NCBI GenBank assembly: GCA_010909165.1
Contig: MU008154.1
Location: 1,380,360 to 1,444,359, forward strand
Source: Anthoceros angustus
Taxonomy: Eukaryota > Streptophyta > Anthocerotopsida > Anthocerotales > Anthocerotaceae
Direction: 5' to 3'
DNA: 64,000 nucleotides
Made by a program: the position numbers and the translations under genes. How positions within the stretch are numbered: position 1 is the stretch's first letter; each line of letters starts with the position of its first letter. The notes below the pieces were generated by a model. It ran no database searches, was not told where the DNA came from, and worked only from the letters and a program-made list of their open reading frames with translations. Shown one piece after another: positions 11,429-20,150 of this stretch.

Positions 11429-12622
11429 TTATGCACTGCTTGCCCTAATGACATGGTTTTCAGAAGCCGTGTCCACGGCATGCCATTCATCCGGCCCCCC
11501 AGCCATTTTATCTGGTCTCTGGATGGCACATTGGTGACAATACCACTCACCATCTGGTATCACCTTGAGTGGAGGGCGCAGGCAGAACACATGATAGCCT
11601 CTGTTACATTTATCACATAGTATCATCAGCTCTAGGTCCGTGATGTGACCACCAAATTTGCAAGGCAAGTCAATCGGTGGCTTCCAAGCCTGCGGTTGTG
11701 TCCTCGTATCTAGGTTGGGCAGGTGACATGGTGCCAAATGACGCATGTGCTCCTTGCACCGTCGTCCATCCTGTCCTTCCAACTCAATGACTCCCTGCTC
11801 ACCCACACTCACCACCCGTAAAATCAGACGTCTAGAACTCACATCCAACGTGCCTGAAGGCCGATGCTGTAAGTACACAAAGTCCCCCACTTCAAACTTC
11901 CTCGCCTTGGGTTTCCATGAGCCACCTCGCGTAAAGGCATACCGGAGTTGGTCTCGGTGTTGTGCGATCGCTAAGTTGTCCATCGCCATTGGGATTACTC
12001 GCTGAAACAGCTTGGCTCGGTGTTGCAACTCCAAGAGACACTCTTCTGGACTCTGTGCCCAGTCTATCGGTTGAGAATAGGTATCCGCAACAATATTTGG
12101 CATCACAGCGTTCCGTCCAAACATAATGTAATACGGGTTGAAGTTGCCCAGTGCCGCTTGTACACTGATCCTATATCCCAATGCCACATATGGTAACAAC
12201 TCATCCCAGCAATCGGGTTCAACCTCAGTGCAGTATTTGCGGAGAGAATCCTTGAAAGTTTGTACTAACCGTTCAGCCAACCCGTCAGCTTGAGGATCGT
12301 CCCGGGATGTGCGGCGATGGTCTATCAGGCTCCGGTCCAACAATGCTTGGAATTCACCACGAAACTCGTTGCCTTGGTCCATCAATACTTCTGCACAGCT
12401 CCCATATCTGCTGATAACACACTGTAGAAATGCCCGGGCCGTATACTTGGAGCTTCTGACCGGAAGAAAAGCCATCTCGACCCACTTTGAAACGTGCTCT
12501 ATCATCAACATGCAGTGCTTGTTGCCCTGGCTTGTCACTGGCAGTTCAGGCATCAGATCAACGGACCATCTGAAAAACAATCCCTTAATAGGCAGCGAAT
12601 GTAATACCATCATCACAAACAC
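11429..12622 (-). CDS. Gypsy integrase with C-terminal PHD finger (element 1)
   Basis: An open frame of 397 codons, part of a longer polyprotein. The integrase core has D22 in WSVDLM, D82 in LMDQGNEF and E117 in GLAERLVQ, matching DD35E spacing. It is followed by PYVALGYR and by a C-terminal SH3-like segment (GDFVYLQHRPSGTLD). Residues about 321-365 form a PHD finger: CDKCNRGYHVFC, then IPDGEWYCHQC, which supplies the C-x2-C-x4-H-x2-C and terminal C-x2-C ligands. The first Cys pair reads C-K-F-G, so one zinc ligand is lost (Gly for Cys). PHD fingers read histone H3 tails; chromoviruses usually have a chromodomain in this position, so a targeting role is a natural inference. The frame ends at 11429. 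Confidence 0.88.
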   Translation of the reverse strand: MFVMMVLHSLPIKGLFFRWSVDLMPELPVTSQGNKHCMLMIEHVSKWVEMAFLPVRSSKYTARAFLQCVISRYGSCAEVLMDQGNEFRGEFQALLDRSLIDHRRTSRDDPQADGLAERLVQTFKDSLRKYCTEVEPDCWDELLPYVALGYRISVQAALGNFNPYYIMFGRNAVMPNIVADTYSQPIDWAQSPEECLLELQHRAKLFQRVIPMAMDNLAIAQHRDQLRYAFTRGGSWKPKARKFEVGDFVYLQHRPSGTLDVSSRRLILRVVSVGEQGVIELEGQDGRRCKEHMRHLAPCHLPNLDTRTQPQAWKPPIDLPCKFGGHITDLELMILCDKCNRGYHVFCLRPPLKVIPDGEWYCHQCAIQRPDKMAGGPDEWHAVDTASENHVIRASSA

Positions 12623-13450
12623 TTACCTTCACTTGCATCGTGCCACCACATCGGCCTTCCCGACCCGAGTATGTATTCTTCAGCATGTGGTGTGTTCTCT
12701 TAACACCAAAGTGCCCCAGCGTCTTGTGCACCTTGGTCACCAATGGTCTTCTTTCTTCCACGGGTGGCACCTCCTTGCTCACCCCTCGATCAATCACAAG
12801 CACCTTACCGTCCTTGTAGGTATAGCGAGCGATTCTTCGTTGTAACTTCTGAAGAGCCATTGCGTCCAAACCAGCTACATGCCCATCCCACAACAACTGA
12901 ATGGCATGCTCGAGTTTCCATATGTCTCGACCCCCTTTTGATAGCTGTTGTTCGCTTCCTGGTTCCATGGACATCAATGCCAGGTACATGCTGGGCACGT
13001 GCTGAGTAAACCCGAAGTCTTGTCTGGCTCTAGTGGTGTCTCCTGCCCCACACATCGGATTTGTGCTGAGCCCATCGGCATTGAGATGCACCTTCCCTGC
13101 CCGGTGCACAATCTGCATGTCGTATTCTGACAATAGCAAAGCCCATCTACCAAGCTTCCCGCTCAGTTTCATATTTGTCATCAGCCAGTGCAATGGCTAA
13201 TGATCCATGACTAGCTGAAAACTTCGGCCAAACAAATATACTCAAATGCGAAGCGCCCTGACGAGACACTCTCCTTCATAAGGCAGGTAATTAGCCTCGC
13301 AGGTGTTGTTAGATCTGCTTTCGCATAGGCGACGACCTGCTCTCCTTCCTCTGTCAGGCACGCACCGATGCTCAAGCTGCACTCCAATCATATACAAGAG
13401 AGGCTTGCGAGGTGGGCCTTTTAAGCATTGGTCTCTCGCCAATTGTTCCT
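12585..13450 (-). pseudogene. Gypsy RNase H end and integrase zinc-binding region (element 1)
   Basis: The minus-strand frame 13193-12585 carries the RNase H end (LMTNMKLSGKLGRWALLLSE, then IVHRAGKVHLNADGLS) and the integrase HHCC region (HKTLGHFGVKRTHHMLKNTY). Upstream, 13478-13242 contains YMIGVQLEHRCVPDRG and LPYEGECLVRA, which are RNase H core pieces in a different frame. At least two frameshifts and a stop separate these from the RT and the integrase core. Domain order is normal for gypsy. The piece after HHMLKN runs into a divergent stretch ending in a stop, so the integrase N-terminus is damaged. Confidence 0.75.
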
Positions 13451-14112
13451 TTAACTCCCACGCTTGCTCACATTCCACCTCCCATTGCTAAGTGGGCTTA
13501 ACCTTTCGTACAATGGCTTGCAGATTCCGCTCATGTTTCTGATAAACCGATGATAGTAATTCACCAGCCCCAGGAACGCGTTCAAGGCGGCCACATCTTT
13601 GGGTGTGGGCATGAGACTCACCGCCTGTACTTTGGCCAACTGTGGCAGCACCCGCCCTGGTACAATCTTATGCCCCAAGTACTCTATCTCCCTGTATGCG
13701 AACTTACATTTCCTTGGGTGGGCCTTCAGCCCAGACTTGGCCAATCGCTGCAGCAGCACTTCTAAGTGCTCAAGGTGTTTCTCCAGACTATTGCTGAACA
13801 CTAGAATGTCATCTATGTAGCACTTGACAAACGACAACCCTTGTAGTTCCAAGTCAGCCACTCGTTGAAAGTATATGGATGCATTCTTCAAGCCAAACGG
13901 CATGGTTTCCCACTCCCACAGCTGCTCTTTGCCCCAAAACGCTGTCTTGCATTTGTATTTCTCTTCAATCACAATCTGATTGAAACCGGATCGAAAATCA
14001 AGTGTGGCGAAGTATTTGGCCTCTCCAATGGTGTCAAAGATCTCATCCGGAGTGGGCATGGGATACCGTTCTATGGGAGTTATTTCATTCAAGGCTCGGT
14101 AATCTCCACACA
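13451..14112 (-). pseudogene. Gypsy reverse transcriptase, main part (element 1)
   Basis: About 220 codons of RT from the fingers/palm to the thumb: CGDYRALNEITPIERYPMP, ATLDFRSGFNQI with the first catalytic Asp, WETMPFGLKNA, the catalytic YIDD box at 13808-13819, and YLGHKIVPG. PTPKDVAALNAFLGLVNYY and YHRFIRNMSGICKPLYE complete the Ty3/gypsy connection. The frame breaks into a stop near 13451. The N-terminal part of this RT lies beyond the CACTA insertion at 18498-18989, and the join is exact once one target duplication is removed. Confidence 0.92.
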
Positions 14113-15311
14113 TACTACTAGGAAAACCAGCACTTTACTACCCCTTCAAAACTAGAGAGAGGGGGTTTTTAGACGTCTGTTCGTTTTACAACGGGGTTTT
14201 CAGCCCATGTATTATTTTTGTATAGATTTTAGCACTTTACAACATGGGTTTGATGTTTTACAATGTGGGGTATTTTTTTACGGTATATTTTGACAACGTG
14301 GCACTCTTTAGGAGTTTTTATAATGAGGGTTTGCAAGATTATAACAAACTATAGTTTTCAACATGGGGTTTATACAACGCGGGCTGCCATAATTACAACA
14401 CAATGTCTTACAACGATAGCGGGTGTTTTACAACTCGGGGTATATAACGTCGTCTATTCTAATTACAACACGGTGTCTTTTACAACCTTGGCTCATGTTT
14501 AACAAAATGATTTTTACAACACAGAATATGCTTTTTACAATGGGGCTTCTTTTACAGCAATAGCTTGAATTTTACAACATTGCTTTTACAACACATGAAT
14601 GTATATTTACAACACAATATTTTATTTTTAAAACTATCTCTGACTTAGATTTGTAATTTGCATAGTAAAGAGTTTCTGTTGTATAGGGCCACGTCCATTT
14701 TACAACTAGGGTCATTATAATTTTAAATAATTTAGATTTCTCCTTGTAACTTGCGGTGTAAAATGTAGATGTTGTAAAATTATAAATCTTTTTTACAAGA
14801 AGTATCAGTAAAATAATTTCGTAATCAAAATTTCAATTGTAAACCGCATTGTAAATCGTGGGACATAGTTTGCTAGTGCAATGTTTTGTCTTCTTACAAC
14901 ACTTTCTTTTTCTTAACTAAAGAACTTTAAGGTTTTAAACAAACCGTTTACAAGAGATCAAACTCAAAGAGAGTGTATGGGTTACATGGACAAGCTATTA
15001 AAGCTGGAACCAGCAGAATGTACTTATTCCTTCTAAAACAAGTCATTTTCCTCTTGCACTAGTCCGAGCAACCATCTTATTGTCATAGAGATCCATCGAC
15101 GGATGGGCCACACTTGCGGACGTGAAGTGGTGCTGGGCTTATTCACCATAGTAAAAAAATAAGGACGAGGAAGTACCGTAGTGAAAAAATAGAGACAGAG
15201 AGGTGATGTCGTGGTTGTTCTACAAGGTAAAACAAGTAGCATTTACTACTTAAATAAATGACATGAGGTGTACAAATGTTCACATGGATAAAGGCTTCCC
15301 GTATCTCAATG

Positions 15312-15386
15312 TCCCGCGGAGGAGACGGGATTCGAGCTCGCGCCCCGGCGCTCACCACCATTAGGCTCTACCACTCCAGTAACTCG
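15312..15386 (-). repeat. tRNA-like (pol III box A/box B) segment, copy 1
   Basis: On the minus strand, GAGTGGTAGAGCC (box A-like D-arm) is followed about 40 nt later by GAGCTCGAATCCC (box B-like T-arm). The spacing and loops resemble a tRNA. No full acceptor stem or clear anticodon arm is seen. It is best read as a tRNA-derived SINE head or tRNA relic inside the CACTA element; the copy at 16803-16880 comes from the tandem duplication. Confidence 0.4.
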
Positions 15387-16802
15387 TTTACTTACAGATG
15401 ACTGTCATTAATTTTATTACAATTTTAAACTACGAAACGCTTGTCTCCTTTTTCTTTATCTGTCCAGACGTTGGACTTGAGTGCAAGGCTCGGGATCGAA
15501 AATCAAGTGTGGCGAAGTATTTGGCCTCTCAATGGTGTCAAAGATCTCATCCGGAGTGGGCATGGGATCTGGATTCTATGGGAGTTATTTCATTCAAGGC
15601 TCGGTAATCTCCACACATACTACTAGGAAAACTGACTTTACTACCCCTTCAAAACTAGAGAGAGTTTTAGATGCAGTTCGTTTTACAACGGGGTTTTCAG
15701 CCCATGTATTATTTTTGTATAGATTTTAGCACTTTACAACATGGGTTTGATGTTTTACAATGTGGGGTATTTTTTTACGGTATATTTTGACAACGTGGCA
15801 CTCTTTAGGAGTTTTTATAATGAGGGTTTGCAAGATTATAACAAACTATAGTTTTCAACATGGGGTTTATACAACGCGGGCTGCCATAATTACAACACAA
15901 TGTCTTACAACGATAGCGGGTGTTTTACAACTCGGGGTATATAACGTCGTCTATTCTAATTACATGTTGTCTTTTTACAACCTTGGCTCATGTTTAACAA
16001 AATGATTTTTACAACACAGAATATGCTTTTTACAATGGGGCTTCTTTTACAGCAATAGCTTGAATTTTACAACATTGCTTTTACAACACATGAATGTATA
16101 TTTACAACACAATATTTTATTTTTAAAACTATCTCTGACTTAGATTTGTAATTTGCATAGTAAAGAGTTTACATTGTAGGGTATCCATTTTACAACTAGG
16201 GTCATTATAATTTTAAATAATTTAGATTTCTCCTTGTAACTTGCGGTGTAAAATGTAGATGTTGTAAAATTATAAATCTTTTTTACAAGAAGTATCAGTA
16301 AAATAATTTCGTAATCAAAATTTCAATTGTAAACCGCATTGTAAATCGTGGGACATAGTTTGCTAGTGCAATGTTTTGTCTTCTTACAACACTTTCTTTT
16401 TCTTAACTAAAGAACTTTAAGGTTTTAAACAAACCGTTTTACAAGAGATCAAACTCAAAGAGAGTGTATGGGTTACATGGACAAGCTATTAAAGCTGGAA
16501 CCACTGACAGAATGTACTTATTCCTTCTAAAACAAGTCATTTTCCTCTTGCACTAGTCCCGACAACCATCTTATTGTCATAGAGATCCATCGACGGATGG
16601 GCCACACTTGCGGACGTGAAGTGGTGCTGGGCTTATTCACCATAGTAAAAAAATAAGGACGAGGAAGTACCGTAGTGAAAAAATAGAGACAGAGAGGTGA
16701 TGTCGTGGTTGTTCTACAAGGTAAAACAAGTAGCATTTACTACTTAAATAAATGACATGAGGTGTACAAATGTTCACATGGATAAAGGCTTCCGTATCTC
16801 AA

Positions 16803-16880
16803 TGTCCCGCTGGAGGAGATGGATTCGAGCTCGCGCCCGGCGCTCACCACCATTAGGCTCTACCACTCAGTGCTAACTCA
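16803..16880 (-). repeat. tRNA-like (pol III box A/box B) segment, copy 2
   Basis: Duplicate of the tRNA-like segment. Box A here is closer to consensus (TTAGCACTGAGTGGTAGAGC), and box B is GAGCTCGAATCCA. Slight differences from copy 1 lie in the stems. It is not a complete tRNA gene. Confidence 0.4.
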
Positions 16881-16975
16881 TGATGATTATTAATTTTATT
16901 ACAATTTTAAACTCGAAACGCTTGTCTCCTTTTTTCTTTATCCGTCTGGCAGGACTTGAGTGCAAGGCTGGATCG

Positions 16976-17869
16976 TGCGCGGCCGGGGCCGGCGAGCTCG
17001 CGTGGAGGCGGCGGGAGGCGGAGGAGGGTGTGGGCGCATCAAGCCAGTAGGGTTTGGCGGCTTAGGAGATGGCGGATGATGCATCGCCACGGCAATGCCT
17101 CGCCAGCAGCCTCTTGCACTGGGCAAGGCGGTACTGTTGGACTCCCTCTCATGGTGTGGTGCTGTAAGAGCTACAAGGAGCTCTGCATTGTCTAGCATTT
17201 TAAGATGGTGGTGAAGGTATCTTGGTGATTTTCCATGGCTATTCAGAGGCTCGCTTGAGCGGGAGGGAAGGACCCGCCTGCATGAGGCGGGATGTGCGTG
17301 AGGTTACGTCTGCAGCCCGTCACGAGGACCTAGCCGATTTGAGGCGAGCTCTGCCATATCTCACGCCAGACGGAGCGGATCTGGGCAGCACGCTCTGATA
17401 CCTCTGCTGATTTCTTTATAGCTACTGCAGCCGGGTGCAAGGACGGTTGCAAGGCGACAAATGGTAACATGTGTGCTTGGACTTGAGGGTGCTGTGGGAA
17501 CTCTAGGTCTTGCTATGAGAAGAGAACACATCATCAATTATGGGAGACCGTGGACTCAACGCTTTGCATTTGAAGGTAACACATAAATTGCATGTGCTAA
17601 TTGGGGCTTGTTGCTAGTTGCAGCTTGCTGCTTTCCCAAGCTACTTCTGCTGACATCTCAGCTTCTTGCATAGGATCACTAGGCTTATTTATCCCTTTCC
17701 AAGAACTTCATGTGGATGTCTCACAGATTCTTAGAATAGCCTTCCGATGTTTTGGCCGTGTTGTTGCAACAGATTGGGCAAATGTATCCATCGTTGAAAT
17801 GTTCACAATATGACTCCGCAGTATCCCTACCCTTGTTTAGCCCTGTAGGTAGTGTTTGAATAACTTATA
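16976..17869. other. CACTA interior, GC-rich segment without a recognised gene
   Basis: A locally GC-rich stretch within the otherwise AT-rich CACTA element, with short frames in several phases and no recognisable domain. It may be captured host DNA, as CACTA elements often carry, but no donor can be named from the sequence. Confidence 0.35.
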
Positions 17870-18180
17870 TTGTTATTTTACAACGATAGCTTTTATAAGG
17901 GTTTGAATTTTTTGGCGGGAAAAGATTTATAACGGTTTGCATTTTTTGGCGGGAAAAGGTTTACAATGGTTTGCATTTTTTGGCGGGAAAACGTTTACAA
18001 CAGTTTGAATTTTTTGGCCGGAAAAGGTTTACAACGGTTAGAATTTTTAGGGGAAAATATTTACAACCATGGAAACCATTATAATGGTTTGAATTTTTTT
18101 GGGGGGAATATTTACAACGATTTGAATTTCTTTGGGGGAAATATTTACAACGATACAAACCATTTACAACAGAATTTACA
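17870..18180. repeat. CACTA subterminal repeats
   Basis: About eight tandem units of a roughly 40-bp motif containing TTTACAACGGTTTGAATTTT and TGGCGGGAAAA, near the right end of the CACTA element. Arrays like this are the usual transposase-binding subterminal regions of CACTA elements (family knowledge). Similar TTACAACG motifs occur at 34.6-35.1 and 49.4-50.0 kb. Confidence 0.75.
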
Positions 18181-18497
18181 CTGGTTAATAAACCCTAAAT
18201 ATTTAACTAAAATATTTAACTGTGGTTAATAGAACCCCAGTTATAATACCAGAGTTAATATATTGTAGTTACTTAACCTGACTATAATGACTATGGTTAG
18301 CCTGTACAATACGATCATATAAAATACTTGTATACCATACGTAGGAATATATACATCTAGTATATACACTTTGAGAAAATTACAACGCAAATTACTAAGG
18401 GGTGTTTACAACAGTCATTCTACAACGGTCGTTGTAATGCTGCTGTAAAGTCCGTTGTAAAGTCCATTGTAAAAGGCTATTTTTCCTAGTAGTGACA

Positions 18498-18989
18498 TCC
18501 TTCTATCCTTCCACTCGCCAGGTTCATCCTTCTTGAGTGGCAACACTGTAGTCAGCAAAGATATTGCGATCGATCAGCCCCAAAAGCAAGCTCCTTGCAC
18601 CGCTTGTCTACGATGTCCCATTCCATGGGGCTCAATTTGTGTCTTCTCCGGAACACAGGTTCATTGGTGGTGGTGGTAATCTTGAGCTTGATGCGATCAT
18701 ACCACCCCAGCTCGGCCAAACTTAATGCAAAAGTGCCTCGATTTCTGTGTAACATGTCCCGGATCTTCTGCTGCTCAGCCGGTTGCAAATCTTCACATAT
18801 TTGCCAGTCATCGATCGGATTCTCGTGGTCCTCTCCTCGCGGCGATGAAACGGGCACTGCCGCGTGTGCGGCATGTTTTCGTTTGTCGGGTGTAGGTGTG
18901 TGTTCCTCTTCTTCATCACGTATCAGCAGAGGCTCCCTGCCGTCCTTTCGGCACATGGCCATCTGTATGGCCAAGCCCACACTTACCAA
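18498..18989 (-). pseudogene. Gypsy RT N-terminal part (element 1)
   Basis: The frame 18989-18552 contains the pre-RT linker and the start of RT: LQPAEQQKIRDMLHRNRGTF, LAELGWYDRIKLKI and NEPVFRRRHKLSPMEWDIVD. These match the usual gypsy approach to RT (acidic linker, H-x-I/K-L repeat region, then the R-x-R-x-LSP motif). After a frame change the sequence next to the CACTA reads LPLKKDE and then EWKDRRM. It is continuous with 14112-13451 once the CACTA is removed. It follows the methyltransferase domain directly. Confidence 0.85.
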
Positions 18990-18992
18990 CCA

Positions 18993-19925
18993 TCACATAC
19001 AAGCTATGTCGAAGGCTTGCCCGATCAACCTGCACCGGAATGATTCAGACACACCAGCTGTGAGAGTACCACCTGCGCCAAACCCCATGGCCCGTTCTCG
19101 CTCTATTATTGTAGGCTTCCCTACTTCATTTCCGTTCGTGTCCACCACCATGCCTTCTCCTCCTTTCCTAAACGCATATGATTGTACGGTCCTGACGAGT
19201 GTGGGCCATGCCCTTCTCGATTTTCCCACCACGTTCACTGGGTAGTGTGGTAACTTATCTCCCTTGCGCACTTGCTGTGAATGTCAACCTGGATCCAAGA
19301 TGTCGTCTACATAGCGTTGTTCCGGTACCGTCAACTGCCGGTGATGCCTCAGGGCTGTCACACTGCTCACATTTGTCCAGAAGCTCCGCACCCGATGCGC
19401 GTACGAGCCTGTCTGCACGGCATCTATGATAAACTCCTCCCCCAACTAGCTTCTGAGTTGCCCATATTGTTTCCTGATATGCTCACGTTTGTCGAAAGCA
19501 CCACACACATTTTCGAGCACATACCAACAGGATGGGTTAGTCGCCTGCACTTCCCGCAAGATCCGAATGACTTCCATTGCCAATTCCATACCATTGCCTG
19601 TGCCACGACCGGCTGTGGAGAAAGTTTTGCATTCCCATCCTGCGATCAACATATCTACTGGGCACCTAATAGCTTCAATCTGTCGCTTTCCTACCAACAG
19701 AATGTCCGCAGGCAACCTGCTCTGGCATCCTTTGATTGCCTCCCTACTCAACAACTTGGGGTTTTCCTTCTGCAATCGAATGACTTCCATTGCCAATTCC
19801 ATACCATTGCTGCACGCCCTCTCATCCAGCTCGACACATGTATATTTTCTTTTCTGAATTCCACTCTTGAGCACTGCCTCTAACCCGCTGTTGATCCCAG
19901 AGCACAGCTCTTTGAGATGAATGCC
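18993..19925 (-). pseudogene. Cytosine-5 DNA methyltransferase domain within the gypsy polyprotein (element 1)
   Basis: C5-cytosine MTases transfer a methyl group from S-adenosylmethionine to C5 of cytosine in DNA. Motifs appear in the canonical order on the minus strand. Motif I is GIHLKELCSGINSG with LEAVLKSGI (from 19925), followed by the motif II-like YTCVELDERA. Motif IV is MLIAGWECKTFSTAGRGTG, with the catalytic Cys codon at 19629-19631. Motif VI is CWYVLENV (about 19510), and motifs IX-X are ERERAMGF and CRLIGQAFD (about 19095-19010). The residue before the catalytic Cys is Glu, not the usual Pro. Several frame changes are needed between VI and IX, so this copy is disabled. It lies between PR and RT. 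A direct duplication of 34 bp lies inside it. Family assignment is strong; the target context is unknown. Confidence 0.87.
19564..19810. repeat. 34-bp direct duplication inside the methyltransferase
   Basis: 19564-19597 and 19777-19810 are identical, both encoding NGMELAMEVIR in frame on the minus strand. The copy at 19564 fits the expected helix before motif VI. The copy at 19777 replaces sequence after motif II, where element 2 has different residues. It may reflect gene conversion, template switching during reverse transcription, or misassembly. Confidence 0.85.
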
Positions 19926-19949
19926 CCGCCTGTCCGCTTTCCAATGAAT

Positions 19950-20150
19950 TACCTCACTGTTGATCCGCAGCTTAGTCTAGTTCAAGACCGGCATTTTAGG
20001 AAGACTGTTTTCTGGGCACAGACTGGTCACGAGACACTCTTGAGCCTGCTCTTGTCCGATGTGTTCTCTTGCTAACGCCTGTACCAACTGCCGGGTTTTT
20101 CTGACATACATGAAAGCACTTGTCCCGTGATCATCCAATAACAGTGTTTC
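19950..20150 (-). pseudogene. Retropepsin-like protease segment (element 1)
   Basis: Just upstream of the methyltransferase the same polyprotein frame reads TLLLDDHGTSAFMYVRKTRQ and continues into LVQALAREHIGQ. D-x-G-T/S-x-x-F is the retropepsin active-site signature, here D-H-G instead of D-S/T-G; a DHG variant is also known from some fungal gypsy elements (from memory). A TAG separates it from the methyltransferase frame near 19980. Only the active-site half is recognisable, so the call rests on position and this one motif. Confidence 0.5.

Larger units (their letters stand above)
13988..16975. repeat. Tandem duplication of about 1.5 kb across the gypsy/CACTA junction
   Basis: 13988-15492 is repeated as 15493-16969 (1505 and 1477 bp). 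The unit contains about 125 bp of gypsy RT plus the CACTA left end, so a second CACTA terminus appears at 15618 with the same flanking ACA. The three junctions share GGATCG (13988-13993, 15493-15498, 16970-16975), a microhomology. The copies differ by a few small indels and substitutions. It could be a real duplication after insertion or an assembly duplication. Confidence 0.9.
14113..18494. mobile_element. CACTA (En/Spm-type) transposon nested in the gypsy RT
   Basis: The left end TACTACTAGGAAAA (14113-14126) and right end TTTTCCTAGTAGTG (18481-18494) are inverted repeats beginning CACTA, with one change at the outer base on the left. They are flanked by the 3-bp direct repeat ACA (14110-14112 and 18495-18497), the target duplication size of CACTA elements. 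Deleting the element and one ACA gives an RT reading EWKDRRMCGDY, as in element 2. The interior is AT-rich with many subterminal TTTTACAACG-type motifs. No transposase is recognisable, so it is non-autonomous. An internal tandem duplication (13988-16970) includes the left junction. Confidence 0.93.
11429..20150 (-). mobile_element. Ty3/gypsy retrotransposon with DNA methyltransferase and PHD finger (element 1), split by a CACTA insertion
   Basis: Reading the minus strand from 20150 down, the domains are: a retropepsin-like protease (about 20150-20080), a cytosine-5 DNA methyltransferase (about 19925-18993), RT beginning at about 18900, a CACTA element (18494-14113), the rest of RT (14112-13451), RNase H (about 13450-13100), integrase and PHD finger (12622-11429). 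The order PR-[MTase]-RT-RH-INT is that of Ty3/gypsy with a cellular-type MTase inserted between PR and RT. The reading frame is interrupted by a few stops and frameshifts, so the copy is inactive. No gag or LTRs could be identified, so both ends are approximate. Element 2 at 50.04-55.54 kb is a diverged relative with the same order. Confidence 0.85.

Noticed and set aside
18595-19245. 216-codon plus-strand frame
   Set aside because: It is antisense to RT and methyltransferase motifs IX-X; its composition follows from the true frame.
19281-19883. 200-codon plus-strand frame
   Set aside because: It is antisense to the methyltransferase, which has recognisable motifs I, IV and VI on the minus strand.
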